64,000 bases of DNA, taken from the NCBI GenBank assembly GCA_951217055.1, contig OX578283.1, positions 32,556,514 through 32,620,513 of the forward strand, written 5' to 3'. Numbering within the stretch: position 1 is the first letter of the stretch; each line of letters opens with the position of its first letter. Of this stretch, positions 48,942 to 59,922 are shown piece by piece. The stretch is from Gerris lacustris. Lineage: Eukaryota > Arthropoda > Insecta > Hemiptera > Gerridae. The notes below the pieces were generated by a model. The model had not been told where the DNA came from, did no database searches, and was given only the letters and a program-made list of their open reading frames with translations. Position numbers and translations under genes: made by a program.

Positions 48942-49625
48942 GGGCTCATTCACACTCGGATTCAGGAATGCGAATCACGAATGCGATTCGTGTATGAGAT
49001 TCAAAAAAGTATCAAGATTCAGTATCTCGGCGGCTTCTTCCCCCCACTTTTCCTAGTTTTGATCTCACTTTTATTATACACTAACATATATATATGTATT
49101 TAATTTTTAAATAATTAAATATATTATATTTATTATTATATTCATAATTAACCTATTTTATTTAAAGTAAATAAAACAATTGAAAAAAAAAAAATATATT
49201 AAATAATATATTACATTGATTTAATAATATATTTATATAATTAAAAAAATGTATGCAACGTAAATAAAATTATTTATAATAAAATATTATAATTAATGAT
49301 ATTACAGTAATTATTATGAATTTATAATTAAAATATTTTATTTAAAGAAAATAAATAGCAAGAAGATTGAAGCAGAATGCGATTCAGAATCGCCTAGTCT
49401 GAATGGGCCATATAGCGCAATATATCATGAGTCGCTTTCTAAGAAAAATTCTAAAAAGAATCGAGACGGCTCACGGGGACGGGATACTCGATTTGAGAAT
49501 CTCATACGAATCGCATACCGGAATCGTAGTCTGAATGGACATAAGCAAAATACATAGGCCGCCTGGTATCATTAGAATCTTCGATTCGTGAATCGCATTC
49601 CGGAATCTCTAGTGTGAATGAGGCC
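48942..49625. mobile_element. PIF/Harbinger-like MITE
   Basis: 684 bp flanked by TAA on both sides (48939-48941 and 49626-49628). The inverted ends are GGGCTCATTCACACT and AGTGTGAATGAGGCC, followed inward by matching GGAATGCGATTC-type words for about 40 bp. A 3-bp TAA/TTA duplication with GG-starting ends fits PIF/Harbinger. Two internal copies of the end word (TCTGAATGGGCC near 49399, TCTGAATGGACA near 49531) are present. No transposase. Confidence 0.75.
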
Positions 49626-49628
49626 TAA

Positions 49629-52330
49629 CCGTGATAGTAATTTATGTCAAATAAGATACTGATATATGTATATTTATTTTAAATTATTAATAGTGTACTA
49701 GTTACAAAAAAAATCTACCTTATTAGATTGTTATATTCTGCTTAAAAAATATATTTTATTGCAGTGATAAATTTTCATTATTGTCACGAGCATGAGAGGG
49801 TCTGGATTTTATTAAAATTCCTATCATATTAAGGTAAAAAAGTATTTCATTGCAAAATATCCTGGCCACAAACTGAGAGCACTACTCAAATATTTTTTAT
49901 AAATATTGGATTTTTTTTTTTTTTTTTTAAGAAAACAGGTAATAATAAAATTCCAAAATCGGGGAATTTTATGAAACATATCAATATTGCATTGTACAAT
50001 AAATGTTATGATTCATATCACACAACATTTATGTTGTATAAATATTTAGTACTTGTATAATTTGATTCAACAATTAAATTCTGAAAATAATACTGTTTAT
50101 TTATTGTTTAATAAATAATATAAAATCTGCGCGTGGCCGGGGTAACCTATATGGGTTTTTAAAATATGTTTTTAGTGCATTGACCCGATTTGTGAAATCT
50201 CTTATTCTCTTAAAAAGGTTTTGAGGTGGTGTTCATCCAACTCGTTGAGTCCCAGAATACTTAAATAATTTAGTAACTAGGCTTAGTAATGTTTGTTACT
50301 ATGTTACAGAATCTTATTAATGTACTTTAGGCTAAGTTTACGCTAAGTTATAGAATCCAAGTAATGTACGCTCACATTGAACATGAACTAAATTAATTTT
50401 GTGGTTGACAGCGTCTCGAACGCTGAGCATCCCTTAGCTGTTTGTTGTGGAAGTAACAACAACGTATAAACTCTCTTGAAGATGCTCCCTATAATGGTTT
50501 CGAAACGTCTGTACAACAATTTTCCGCATCATGATGCGTTCAGAACCAGAATTCCTCATGGATACCAATATAGAAAACCTTCCTAATAGTATAAATTATT
50601 TGTATCTTGCTGGACTTTAATGAAGAACAAATACTGTTATAGATAGATTATACCTACTTATAGTTGTTATTTAGGTCACAGAAACAATTTAAAAATGTTT
50701 TAAAGTTAACTACTATATCACTAATTAAAACTTTATGGCGTACGAGTAAGGTAACAAATAGTTTAAGGTTCATCAATCATCAACTTAGAATAGCAATTAT
50801 CTAAGAGTATTTTTTTGTAAGAGGAAACATTATATATGGTAATGTAATGTTGAAGAAATCGATTAGACTCTCACAAGGACATAGCTACTACAAAATCTAA
50901 AATAAAAGACGAACAAAGATTAGCTTTTAAACGTCTAATATATGCTTTTAAACAACTAAATATTCAACTATTATTTGCTATTAACTGTAATTGCGTTTTT
51001 AAGTTAAATTTTAAACAATGAGTTCAATTCCAATTGCAGTATTTAGAGATTATTATGCTTTTCACAGAAAATGACATACTTACGTTTAACAATGCTTGTA
51101 GATTGTTTCTTAGTATAAAAGTATGGGATAATTGTTACATTTTTAATAGCGGTATGATATTGTGCGTAACCTTGGCAATATAATATTTGAGGGAAGGTTT
51201 AACAATTGTTTTACTCAATAATAAACTTTTGGAATACTAAAGTGTAGAGTTGAAACAAAGACGTCGCCGCTAAGTAGTAGGTCATAGAGCTAATACTAGA
51301 CGGGTAGGGCGAACCACTTGTCCGAACCTAGCAATTAGTCATTTTTTTAGGGCCTATTTTTACTAGCCCTGTAGCGGAGAGTCCAGCCACTTAACACTGT
51401 ATAATGTACTACCAAAGCGAGTATAGTGTGGTCATTAGTGATCTCTGTAAATCAAAGCGTCAAGCGACAGATGTAAATCTGAGAACCATAGTATGGGATA
51501 GAACCCTGGACGGTGTGTGTCACCATCGATGTTCCAGCAGGCGGGATAGCTTGATAGCTACCCAACACTGGACCCGATAATTCAACTAAAACAACTCTTT
51601 ATGAGTCCAGGACATTGCTTTCAGTGTAAAATAAACAACAATTTATTTTGTTGAGTTGCATAATTAATTTTCTTCATGTCCCTATTAGCACAAGATGAGG
51701 TGCTTTGCTTATAGACAGCTAATTGACACAATTCTATATTATCATTATTGGGAACATATTTCACCTGTCTAGGATTTTATCTTGTCTATATTTTAATATG
51801 TTAGTGTTCGTACCTTGATTTCAGATAAATACAAGTTCGTATGCAACTAATATTAAACTCGATTAAAGATTGCACTCAATGAGAAGAAGCATTCTTCTCA
51901 GCGTCCTATTTGTTACCTGTCCATGTGAAATGAACCATACTATTGAATTAATACTTTTAAAACCTTCTTATAATTTACCAAATTTGCTGATCATTTTAAA
52001 AATATGTGGTTTTTTTTTTTACTTGACTAGGTATTAAACAACAACAGATGATGGAATAAATGCGAATAGAATAAAAACAATCTGTTGAATTAATAAGCTC
52101 AAACTAACGACGACCAAATAGATTTGTAAGATTTTCGCAAATGTTCCACAGGTGCATAAAACGTATCTAGAGTAGGTTACTTGGTCACTCTCACCTTCTC
52201 GAATACTGTTTGTACAAACGTGACAATTCCTGTATTTTATGTTATATCGATTTAGTTGTTAAATACTCTATCATATGGAAAAAAGTTTGTTTGAAAGTCA
52301 TGTAGAGGATACACTAGACTATTGTTTTTT
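49629..52330. other. AT-rich intergenic DNA
   Basis: No gene recognised. At 50400-50590 a block contains GCGTCTCGAACGCTGAGC, CTTGAAGATGCTCCCTATAA and GGTTTCGAAACGTC, which recalls the GAAGATG...CGAAACGTC signature of Penelope-like element ends. The patch at 51290-51580 is richer in GC, with TAGGGCGAACCACTTGTCCG and GGGATAGAACCCTGGACGG, and may be an old transposon relic that I cannot place. A poly(T) tract is at about 49910-49929. Confidence 0.5.
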
Positions 52331-52780
52331 TTCTATTTACCCAGTTTTCCAGGAGAGGGGATAGAGAAGGAAGCTATTTGTTATTTTTCATGTGGGGTTT
52401 TTTTCTTGAAGGAGTAAGCTCTAGGAAGGGTTTGGGGCTCGCCCCTCACGCACGTGAGAAATGTAGGTTTTACTGTTTGGCTCCCCCTCAGAATAATGTA
52501 CGTGGCCTAAAGTTTTCCTCTAGTACAGAGTTGGGGGGGGGGGGGGGGGGTGGTGCAAGATTTATTTTAAAGGGAAAATCGCCCCCCCCTCTTTTAAGAA
52601 CAAGGCATCGCCCCACCTCAAATCCTCCTATACGTTCCAATGGGGCACTGAATTTTCCCCCCGAGAGTGGGGAAAATAGGGAAGAGCCCGAAGAAACTTG
52701 ACTTATGTCTATGTACTTTGTAACTATTTGCTCAGGAGGAGCTTACCCTTACCAATGAGGTAAAACACGTGGGGTTATGT
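52331..52780. other. GC-richer patch with an 18-base G run
   Basis: Contains a long G run near 52533-52550 followed by C runs. An open frame of 107 codons spans it but is Gly/Pro homopolymer-dependent and has no domain. Nothing coding is supported. Confidence 0.5.
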
Positions 52781-53220
52781 ATATATACACGTTGCCTGAC
52801 ACGTGTGTTACACTTTCCATTATAATAAAAGGGTACCTCTCAATTTATCCATGTAAATTAAGGATGGTACCAAGAAGGGAATGGGATTCTCTTACTAAAC
52901 CAAGTTTAATGTATAAATATATATACGTATATGCGTGTGTGTGTTTATACACAGATAGACACGCTTGTTTGTGGTGCGTAAACAAATAGGGTTGAAAGTA
53001 ACTTGAGCAATTTTAGCATCATTTAAAGGGTTGGCCAATGCACCTGAACCCTTTTGTTTAAACTTGAAAATACAAAGTGGTCTCAAAGGAATGTTTACTG
53101 CATTCAATCTTACTTACAATATTTAGTCATTCAATTTCATGTTAAGGTTACATTATCTTCACATTATAATACTAATATAATTTAGGACATTCTAAAATCG
53201 TATAATAATAGTATATAAAT

Positions 53221-53358
53221 ATTCAGTTCAGTAGGTACAGTCGTGTATTATTAGTATATATTCAGTTCAGTACGTTCAGTCGTGTATTAATAGTATATTA
53301 ATTAACTGTTTAGTGTTATATTAATAGTAGGTATATATTCAGCTCACGTTCGGTACCA
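53221..53358. repeat. 39-bp tandem repeat
   Basis: The unit starting ATTCAGTTCAGTA and containing CAGTCGTGTATTA occurs at 53221 and 53260. A degenerate third start (ATTCAGCTCACGTTC) is at 53338. Confidence 0.75.
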
Positions 53359-53633
53359 AAATATATAGGAATTCACTCTTCTCAAATTAAGAGGTAAATC
53401 AGTTTCTAATTATGTATTAAGGTTTAATGTTCTATTTTCTTCAATAATTTATGACAATATTTTTAAATAAATGTTTACCGAATTTTCAAGATATGTAATT
53501 TTCTTTTTTAAATCATTGTCTATCTTGAAGTTTAGACTATGTAATAGAAATGAAATTTGGGTGTATACAATATTCTAGGCGAAATGAGCTGTTGCTTATG
53601 GTAATATTTCATAATAATCAATAATTGGTTGGA

Positions 53634-53995
53634 ATTAAAAATCTCCAAGACTCAGCAAATTTTTGATCTATAGTCGGGGACGATAGTCAAATAGTGAAAG
53701 AACAACGTTAAAATTAGCAATCATCAAGTCGCAGCAAACAGTTAATCTAGCTAGTATCAAGGGGACCACATTAAAATAGTGAATGTGTAACGTAAAAATT
53801 AGCGATCTTCAAGTCGCAACAAACTTTTGATCTTGCTAGTATCAAGGGGACCATAATGAAATAGTGAAAGTGCTACGTTAAAATTAGCAATCTTCAAGAC
53901 TCAACAAACTATTGATCTAGCTGGTATGAATGTGATCACATTCAAATAGAGTTCAACGTTAAAATTAGCAAATTAAGCCGCAACAAACTGATCCT
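53634..53995. repeat. About 84-bp tandem repeat, 4-5 diverged copies
   Basis: Each unit reads like AAAATTAGCAATCTTCAAG ... CAACAAACT ... GATCTAGCTAGTATCAAGGGG ... AAATAGTGAAAGTG ... ACGTT. Unit starts are near 53639, 53709, 53795, 53880 and 53960. Divergence between units suggests an old array. Confidence 0.8.
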
Positions 53996-54589
53996 ATGAT
54001 TTAATACATTTCAATGCTTAAACCCATTCACTACTTTATCCCTTATAATGCATCCAGTTTTAGTGAAATGTCTTCATTCACAATCTCAAAAGCATTTCCA
54101 AACATTAGAGGGATTCAAACATCATTCTTTGTGATGAATTCATATAAGGAAAAACATTTAAATCCACAATTTCGAAAATATATTAAAATTTTAGGGCGTT
54201 ACCACCATAATACTAAAATATTCTAATCATTAGAACTCATAATTTGTAAGAACAACTAATAATCAAGAGGAGAGATATTAATTTTCGCAAAAAACAAATA
54301 TCTCAAATTACTTTTATGTTTGAAATCACTGAGAATGCTTTAAATGAAAGTGAGACGTCATAATTTAGAATCATAGGCTTTAGTTTTATAAATATTTTAT
54401 AAGGCTAATATCTCAAATATTTCTCTACTCTTAAATTGCATAAGTTTAAGGAATTATTAGTGTTTTAGTCACATTTAAAAGTTAACTCAATAATGTAGGT
54501 TTGTTTTTTTCTCTCTACAAATTGTAATTTATTAGTAGCTAAGGTAATAAAAAAGAATCATTCAGTATCGCGTTACTTAGGTAGTAGTT

Positions 54590-55210
54590 AATTTCAAACC
54601 CTAAAAGAGAGGGAGGTGGTCAAGGGAGGCAACTTTTGAAAAAAAAAGAAGGGGATATAACCCCTTTTTCTACCCCGGAAAAAACCGCACACGTATATAA
54701 AAACAAGCCCAAAACAACTCCAATAAATTCGGAAAAACACACGAGATAGGGGGTTTTTAAACCCCCTTAAAACTCTTACAAGTTCCCTCCCCCTGAAAAT
54801 TCACTCACTCACTCACAAGCCCCCCCCCCCCCCCAGAAAGAAACTTTTGTACAACAAAAGGAATTTTCCAATAAAAAGAAACTTTCTCAACAAGAGATTG
54901 GACGCACACACATACTCAATTTTCTCTAAAAACCACACTTGATTTTTTTCCCTCACCGCAACTTTGGAACCCGAATTGGGAGGGAAAAACCAGAGTTAAA
55001 AGGAGGGAGAGATGGTCCCGATTTCCAATTGGAATTCCTCTGTGACCAATTCTCGGCCAATTCCCGCCAAAAATCCTCTTACTTTAATGTTTTTTTGTGG
55101 GTTTGCTCGGTTAAAGAGCGTTATTGGGGTAGATTATACATTTTGTTATTTTTCTTTTTATCTGGTCAAATCTTGAAATTGATTCAAATTAAAACTCTTG
55201 TTTTGTAATA
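54590..55210. other. Low-complexity AC/C-rich block
   Basis: Poly-A, poly-C (54820-54834), TCACTCACTCACTCAC and CCCCTTTTT words. An 89-codon frame at 54939-55208 has no recognisable domain. I see no gene. Confidence 0.5.
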
Positions 55211-55382
55211 ACAACTGAAATCTAACCTATGTTATCTCACTATTTAATTGTATTTTACCAACCTTTTACTTATAATGTCACTCATTCAACAAATAAAAGT
55301 AAATTTATTGTACAACGAAGACTATCAATTGTGGCCATCGTTAGGCCGGTGATGATGAGTAAAAATGTTAAAGAGAAAGAGT

Positions 55383-55512
55383 CAGAGAAGTTGAGACAGT
55401 CAGATGAGAAGTTGAAACAGTCATATGAGAAGTTGAGACAGTCAGATAAGAAGTTGAGACAGTCAGATGCGAAGTTGAGACAGAAAGATGTGAAGTGAAG
55501 ACAGTCAGATTT
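55383..55512 (+). repeat. 21-bp minisatellite encoding a heptad repeat
   Basis: About five and a half copies of AGAAGTTGAGACAGTCAGATG. As the period is 21, the + strand frame gives EKLRQSD-like heptads ending VK and a stop at 55496-55498. The frame extends upstream to an ATG at 55229 (89 codons), but with no start context, domain or neighbour supporting a gene. I call it a repeat, not a CDS. Confidence 0.75.
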
Positions 55513-56105
55513 AAACCTCTGTCTCAACTCACACACTGACACCTAAACTCATTCACATTGCAACTTGTCTCATTTTTGAATAGGTTCATTAGTTGTTGAA
55601 AGCAGGTTCATTGTTGTATAAAGTTACTTTGGAGAGGCAAAAGGTTTTAGCAAAATATCTGGATCTATAATCTTCAGGATGTATCAAACATTTGTGCTGT
55701 TAACATCACAATACTATATACACATATTCAATTCTACCTCCAACGATCTCTACATACTTTTAATTTTACTTAGTACACTAAATATCTGTTATCATAATAA
55801 TTATGCATGATTATTGTGCTGTGATTCCAATGCTCATAATTTACCCAAGACTACCTTCTTATTTATTACTTAATTTTTCCACTTTAAAGGGACATTTCCC
55901 TTTGATCCGGAGTGGTTGTGATGTTGCCCATCTCCGTTATTAATATTTTATCTCTCTGGGTCTTCTATCCTCGTACGAGGATCTTAGAGTTTTTCTATAT
56001 AAATGCATTATATGTTGTAAATGTCTGGAAAATTGGATTTACACGTTTTATAGACTAAGAAAATCAGTTTGTATTTTCATATACTACTTAGAATACTTAT
56101 ACATA

Positions 56106-56858
56106 GATACATAATAATATACTACTCTATGTATACTTATACATACTCTAAGTGTACTTATACATACTCTATCTAAACTTATACATACTCTATGTATACT
56201 TATACATACTCTATGTATACTTATACGTACGACGTACGCTATGTATACTTATGCATACTCTATGAATACTTATACATAGAGAAAAAGTATAGTGATGGCG
56301 CAAAAAATATCGATTTCAAAGGATGTCCATATTTTGATGAATCCATATTTGATTGAGTTCAAAAAAGAGGTGTTTATAAAATTGCATTCTGTTACCTGTG
56401 AATGAGCGTGGAAAAAACTATTAAATCGATTTCAATGACAATTTAATTTTTGTTAGTAAATGAATCGTAATATGAGTTTTTTTTTGTATAGAAAATATAT
56501 TATTCATATTAATGAATATGATTATTTACTCTATGTATACTTATACATACTCTATGTATACTTATACGTACGACGTACGCTATGTATACTTATGCATACT
56601 CTATGAATACTTATACATACTCTATGTATACTTATACATAGAGAAAAAGTATAGTGATGGCGCAAAAAATATCCATTTCAAAGGATGTCCATATTTTGAT
56701 GAATCCATATTTGATTGAGTTCAAAAAAGAGGTGTTTATAAAATTGCATTCTGTTACCTGTGAATGACAATTTAATTTTTGTTAGTAAATGAATCGTAAT
56801 ATGAGTTTTTTTTGTATAGAAAATATATTATTCATATTAATGAATATGATTATTTAAG
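56106..56858. repeat. Two-copy 362-bp tandem duplication with TATGTATACTTATACATA array
   Basis: Each unit has a run of about 21-bp words (CTATGTATACTTATACATAC) followed by GAAAAAGTATAGTGATGGCG and about 200 bp of unique sequence. Marker words at 56281 and 56643 are 362 bp apart. The second unit lacks about 40 bp after CTGTGAATGA. Confidence 0.85.
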
Positions 56859-58800
56859 TAAGTTATTTTTTTCAAAAAGGAAAAAAACAAAACAAGAACA
56901 AATATTAAAAGTACAAAAAACAAATCTATTCCAGAAAAAAAACTAATTTAGAACAAGGACGTTTAATATTTCCCGATATTTCTCACTAGACAGAAGAAAA
57001 AAAGCTCATTGAAACCAAGTAAAACAAACTGAGACTGCATGACCCTTGCATATTCATATATTTTTCCTCTCTGTGTACATATGTGAAAGAATCAGTGTGT
57101 ACACAATATGGCGGTTGTTGACGGGGAATTTTGTGTGTCAGCAATGTTTGCTCAAGTGTCCATATTTGATGTTCCAAGGTTTATCTACGGTACTTTATAT
57201 AAGGCTTCGTCTTTTGATTCTTTTTTTCATAATCCGTTTCGTAGTAGTTGGTTTTTTGAGATTGGCCAAATCAAGTAAAACAAATCCAAACGATTTGTCC
57301 CCTGGTTTTGGTTTTTATCGTAGTTATTTTAAATATTTTTCATTTGATTGAAAATTTAAGTGAATTTTTACTAAAAAGTGATGTCGAAGACTTGTAAAAT
57401 ATTGACTCTTCTTTCACCTATTACGATTTTGTTGGTACGAATTCTTAATCTTATATTTAAATGAATATTTTTGTGCCTACATTGTTTGAAACTATGTATA
57501 TTTATTACATTTTTTGTATTTTTTTAAATTTTATTAATTTTATTTTGTTAATTCAATTGATTTAATAAAATAAAGTATATATTTTTAAAAATTTTATGAG
57601 ATTTAAGCAGTAGTTTATTCCAATCTATAGTAAATTTCCATCAATTTAATTGAAAACTTACATTTCTGTAGTTATAAGTGTTAACTATGTGAATTATCTT
57701 CTGTAATGTAAATACCTTGTAGGTTTAGCGAGGATTAGTCAATAAATATAATTAACTCACGTTTTAGTAAAATAAATTTAATTATGTTTAATAACTTATG
57801 AAGTAAATATACTTTCGGTTAAGCACTAATATTTAACTGATCCTTGTAATTATCAAAGTATAAACAATGTTTTTTTTATTTATTTTTTTTTTTTTGCTGG
57901 AATTATAACTTTTATAACATTTTTAAATGCATATAATCAGCAATGAAACTAAAAATTGCAACATCCGAAGTTTAGTTCCATCAAATGGCTCTTCAAAATA
58001 ATTGTTGAGATTAAGTTGAGTTAAATTCCAAGAAGGGTCGGTGCTTTGGGTGAACCCTTTCACATACCTACGTTATAAACTCGAGTGGAAGCCATTCTCT
58101 AATTAAGGACCCTTAAAATACCTTAAAATAACAACATTTGTGTGTGAACTAAAGGTGGTTAACTTTTGATTGAGGGGGCAACCTAAGGGTGCCTCCAGGG
58201 AAGCTACCACTTGAAGTTGCAATGATTCATGGTTCGGTGTGATTTTTTTTTTAATTTATTAAAATCACCAATACCGTCGAGGGTTTTCTTTTTCCATACT
58301 TATGCTTAATTAGGTTTTAGGTGATTGGAGCAAGTCAAAATATTCCAACTAGTGATAAGTGTTTCCACTTGTTCCTTATTTAGCTCTTGCAGAAAATGTT
58401 TTCAAATACTTGAGCTTAGAATCTTTTGACCATAAAACTCTAGGTTTTGAAGTAAAGATTGAGAAGTTATAATTTATGGGTTTTCTGCGAAGGATGTGAG
58501 GTTTACATTCTTCAAGACGTGATTTTCACATAATTTTTATAATACTCCAGCCGTGGAAGGTCACTTTTACCTTACCTTACCAACTGGCCCCAGTGATAGT
58601 TGCTGATGCAAGATCTTGGCTTGAGCAACTTCAAAAAGACCTCTCAAAATTGAATATCAATACGGCCTGATATCTCGTTCCACGTCCTCCAAGATGGCTC
58701 TTGGATTATCTCTAAGACGAGTGGAACAGTAAAAAGAATAAAAACCAGCCTGGTTTTTCCCATCAGGTTGACATGACAATACCAGCGTAGCCTCTGTACT
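56859..58800. other. AT-rich DNA with no recognised gene
   Basis: Small frames occur (for example 57046-57351) without domains or splice context that I can defend. The stretch 58600-58790, next to the gap, has minus-strand text ending ...REVERDIRPY-like (rather EDVERDIRPY) in one open frame that runs into the gap. It may be an exon or an old transposon but is unrecognised. Confidence 0.4.
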
Positions 58801-59000
58801 NNNNNNNNNNNNNNNNNNNNNNNNNNNNNNNNNNNNNNNNNNNNNNNNNNNNNNNNNNNNNNNNNNNNNNNNNNNNNNNNNNNNNNNNNNNNNNNNNNNN
58901 NNNNNNNNNNNNNNNNNNNNNNNNNNNNNNNNNNNNNNNNNNNNNNNNNNNNNNNNNNNNNNNNNNNNNNNNNNNNNNNNNNNNNNNNNNNNNNNNNNNN
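58801..59000. other. Assembly gap (200 N)
   Basis: Exactly 200 N, probably a nominal gap size. Open frames on the minus strand continue into it from both sides (58657-58800 and 59001-59083). Confidence 0.99.
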
Positions 59001-59724
59001 TCAGCATAATCTGAAAGAGCGAGGATCACGTTGAGTTCCTCGGGTTCTGAGTTCCTACTAATTCTCCAATGCACCTGGTCCATGAAATAGACATTTTTAG
59101 GTCACAATCCTTCAAAATTCAATTCGATAATTTCAAATGTTTCAAAGACACATGCTTTTGGAATAATTATTCTCATTTAGACGCACTAAAATAACCCCTC
59201 TTAAAAAAAAATTTAAATTATTTTATACCATCAAAAAGGATTTAAAGAAATTGTCTCTAGAAATAGTTTATCGTGTATTATTACAATCAGATTGAATCCT
59301 TTTTTAAACTCTTCAAGAGATGTTAACACATTAATGGTAATGGGTGTAATAATACAGAATGGGCGTAATTTATACAAATTTGCTACAAGCGATCTGCATT
59401 AAATAGGTAAATGTTAGCTGAAAACCGCCATTGGTTCGGAAGAAATCGTTAATCATCGATTTAATGAACTAAACAACTTTTTATCTGTGATTTCGTAAAT
59501 AAATTAACTTTTGTTAAAATATTTTTGTTTTTTAATCTAGAGGTTGAAGTATTATTTTCTGCACAGTGTGTGTGATAACTTTTTAATCCCTTGGATGTAG
59601 AATGTGACTAATCGCGAGTCTAACTTATCCGACAATCACACCTTGCTAACTCCTCTTTGATGATTGATTGTAAGTCATTATTATTTGATTAATATATAAG
59701 AGCGATCTGTGATGTGACTGACAG
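59001..59724. other. Intergenic or intronic AT-rich DNA
   Basis: No coding sequence that I recognise. It may hold upstream exons or introns of the gene at 59725, but I could not identify a signal-peptide exon. Confidence 0.45.
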
Positions 59725-59922
59725 GTGTGCAGCTGGTTTGGTGGAGTCAGATCTATAGAGTATGGGCTTGGTAATCCGTTCGGAATGGGACAATGGCAAG
59801 GATTCCCCTTTAACATGCCCCAGTACCCGCCATACTTCCAGCAACTGTTCTTTCCTAACTGGGGATATCAACCTTCATTCTTCCCTCAGATACCTGCTGT
59901 CATCGTTTCTCAGGTAGAACAG
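59725..59922 (+). CDS. Internal exon of an unrecognised Phe/Pro/Gln-rich protein
   Basis: An open stretch of 66 codons between a possible acceptor (TGACAG at 59719-59724) and a good donor (CAG|GTAATT after 59922). It reads GLGNPFGMGQWQGFPFN, then MPQYPPYFQQLFFPNWG, then QPSFFPQIPAVIVSQVEQ. There is no ATG at the start, so an upstream exon is needed. Phase is 0 at the 3' end. A second in-frame donor, CAG|GTAGAA, lies 9 bases earlier. The composition suggests an extracellular or structural low-complexity protein, but I recognise no family. Both possible downstream exons (61544, 62464) join in phase 0. Confidence 0.6.

Noticed and set aside
54939..55208. 89-residue frame MIFFPHRNFG...
   Set aside because: No domain, begins in low-complexity DNA and has no splice or promoter context I can defend.
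57046..57351. 101-residue frame with hydrophobic stretches
   Set aside because: AT-rich composition produces the hydrophobic runs. No family or neighbour support.
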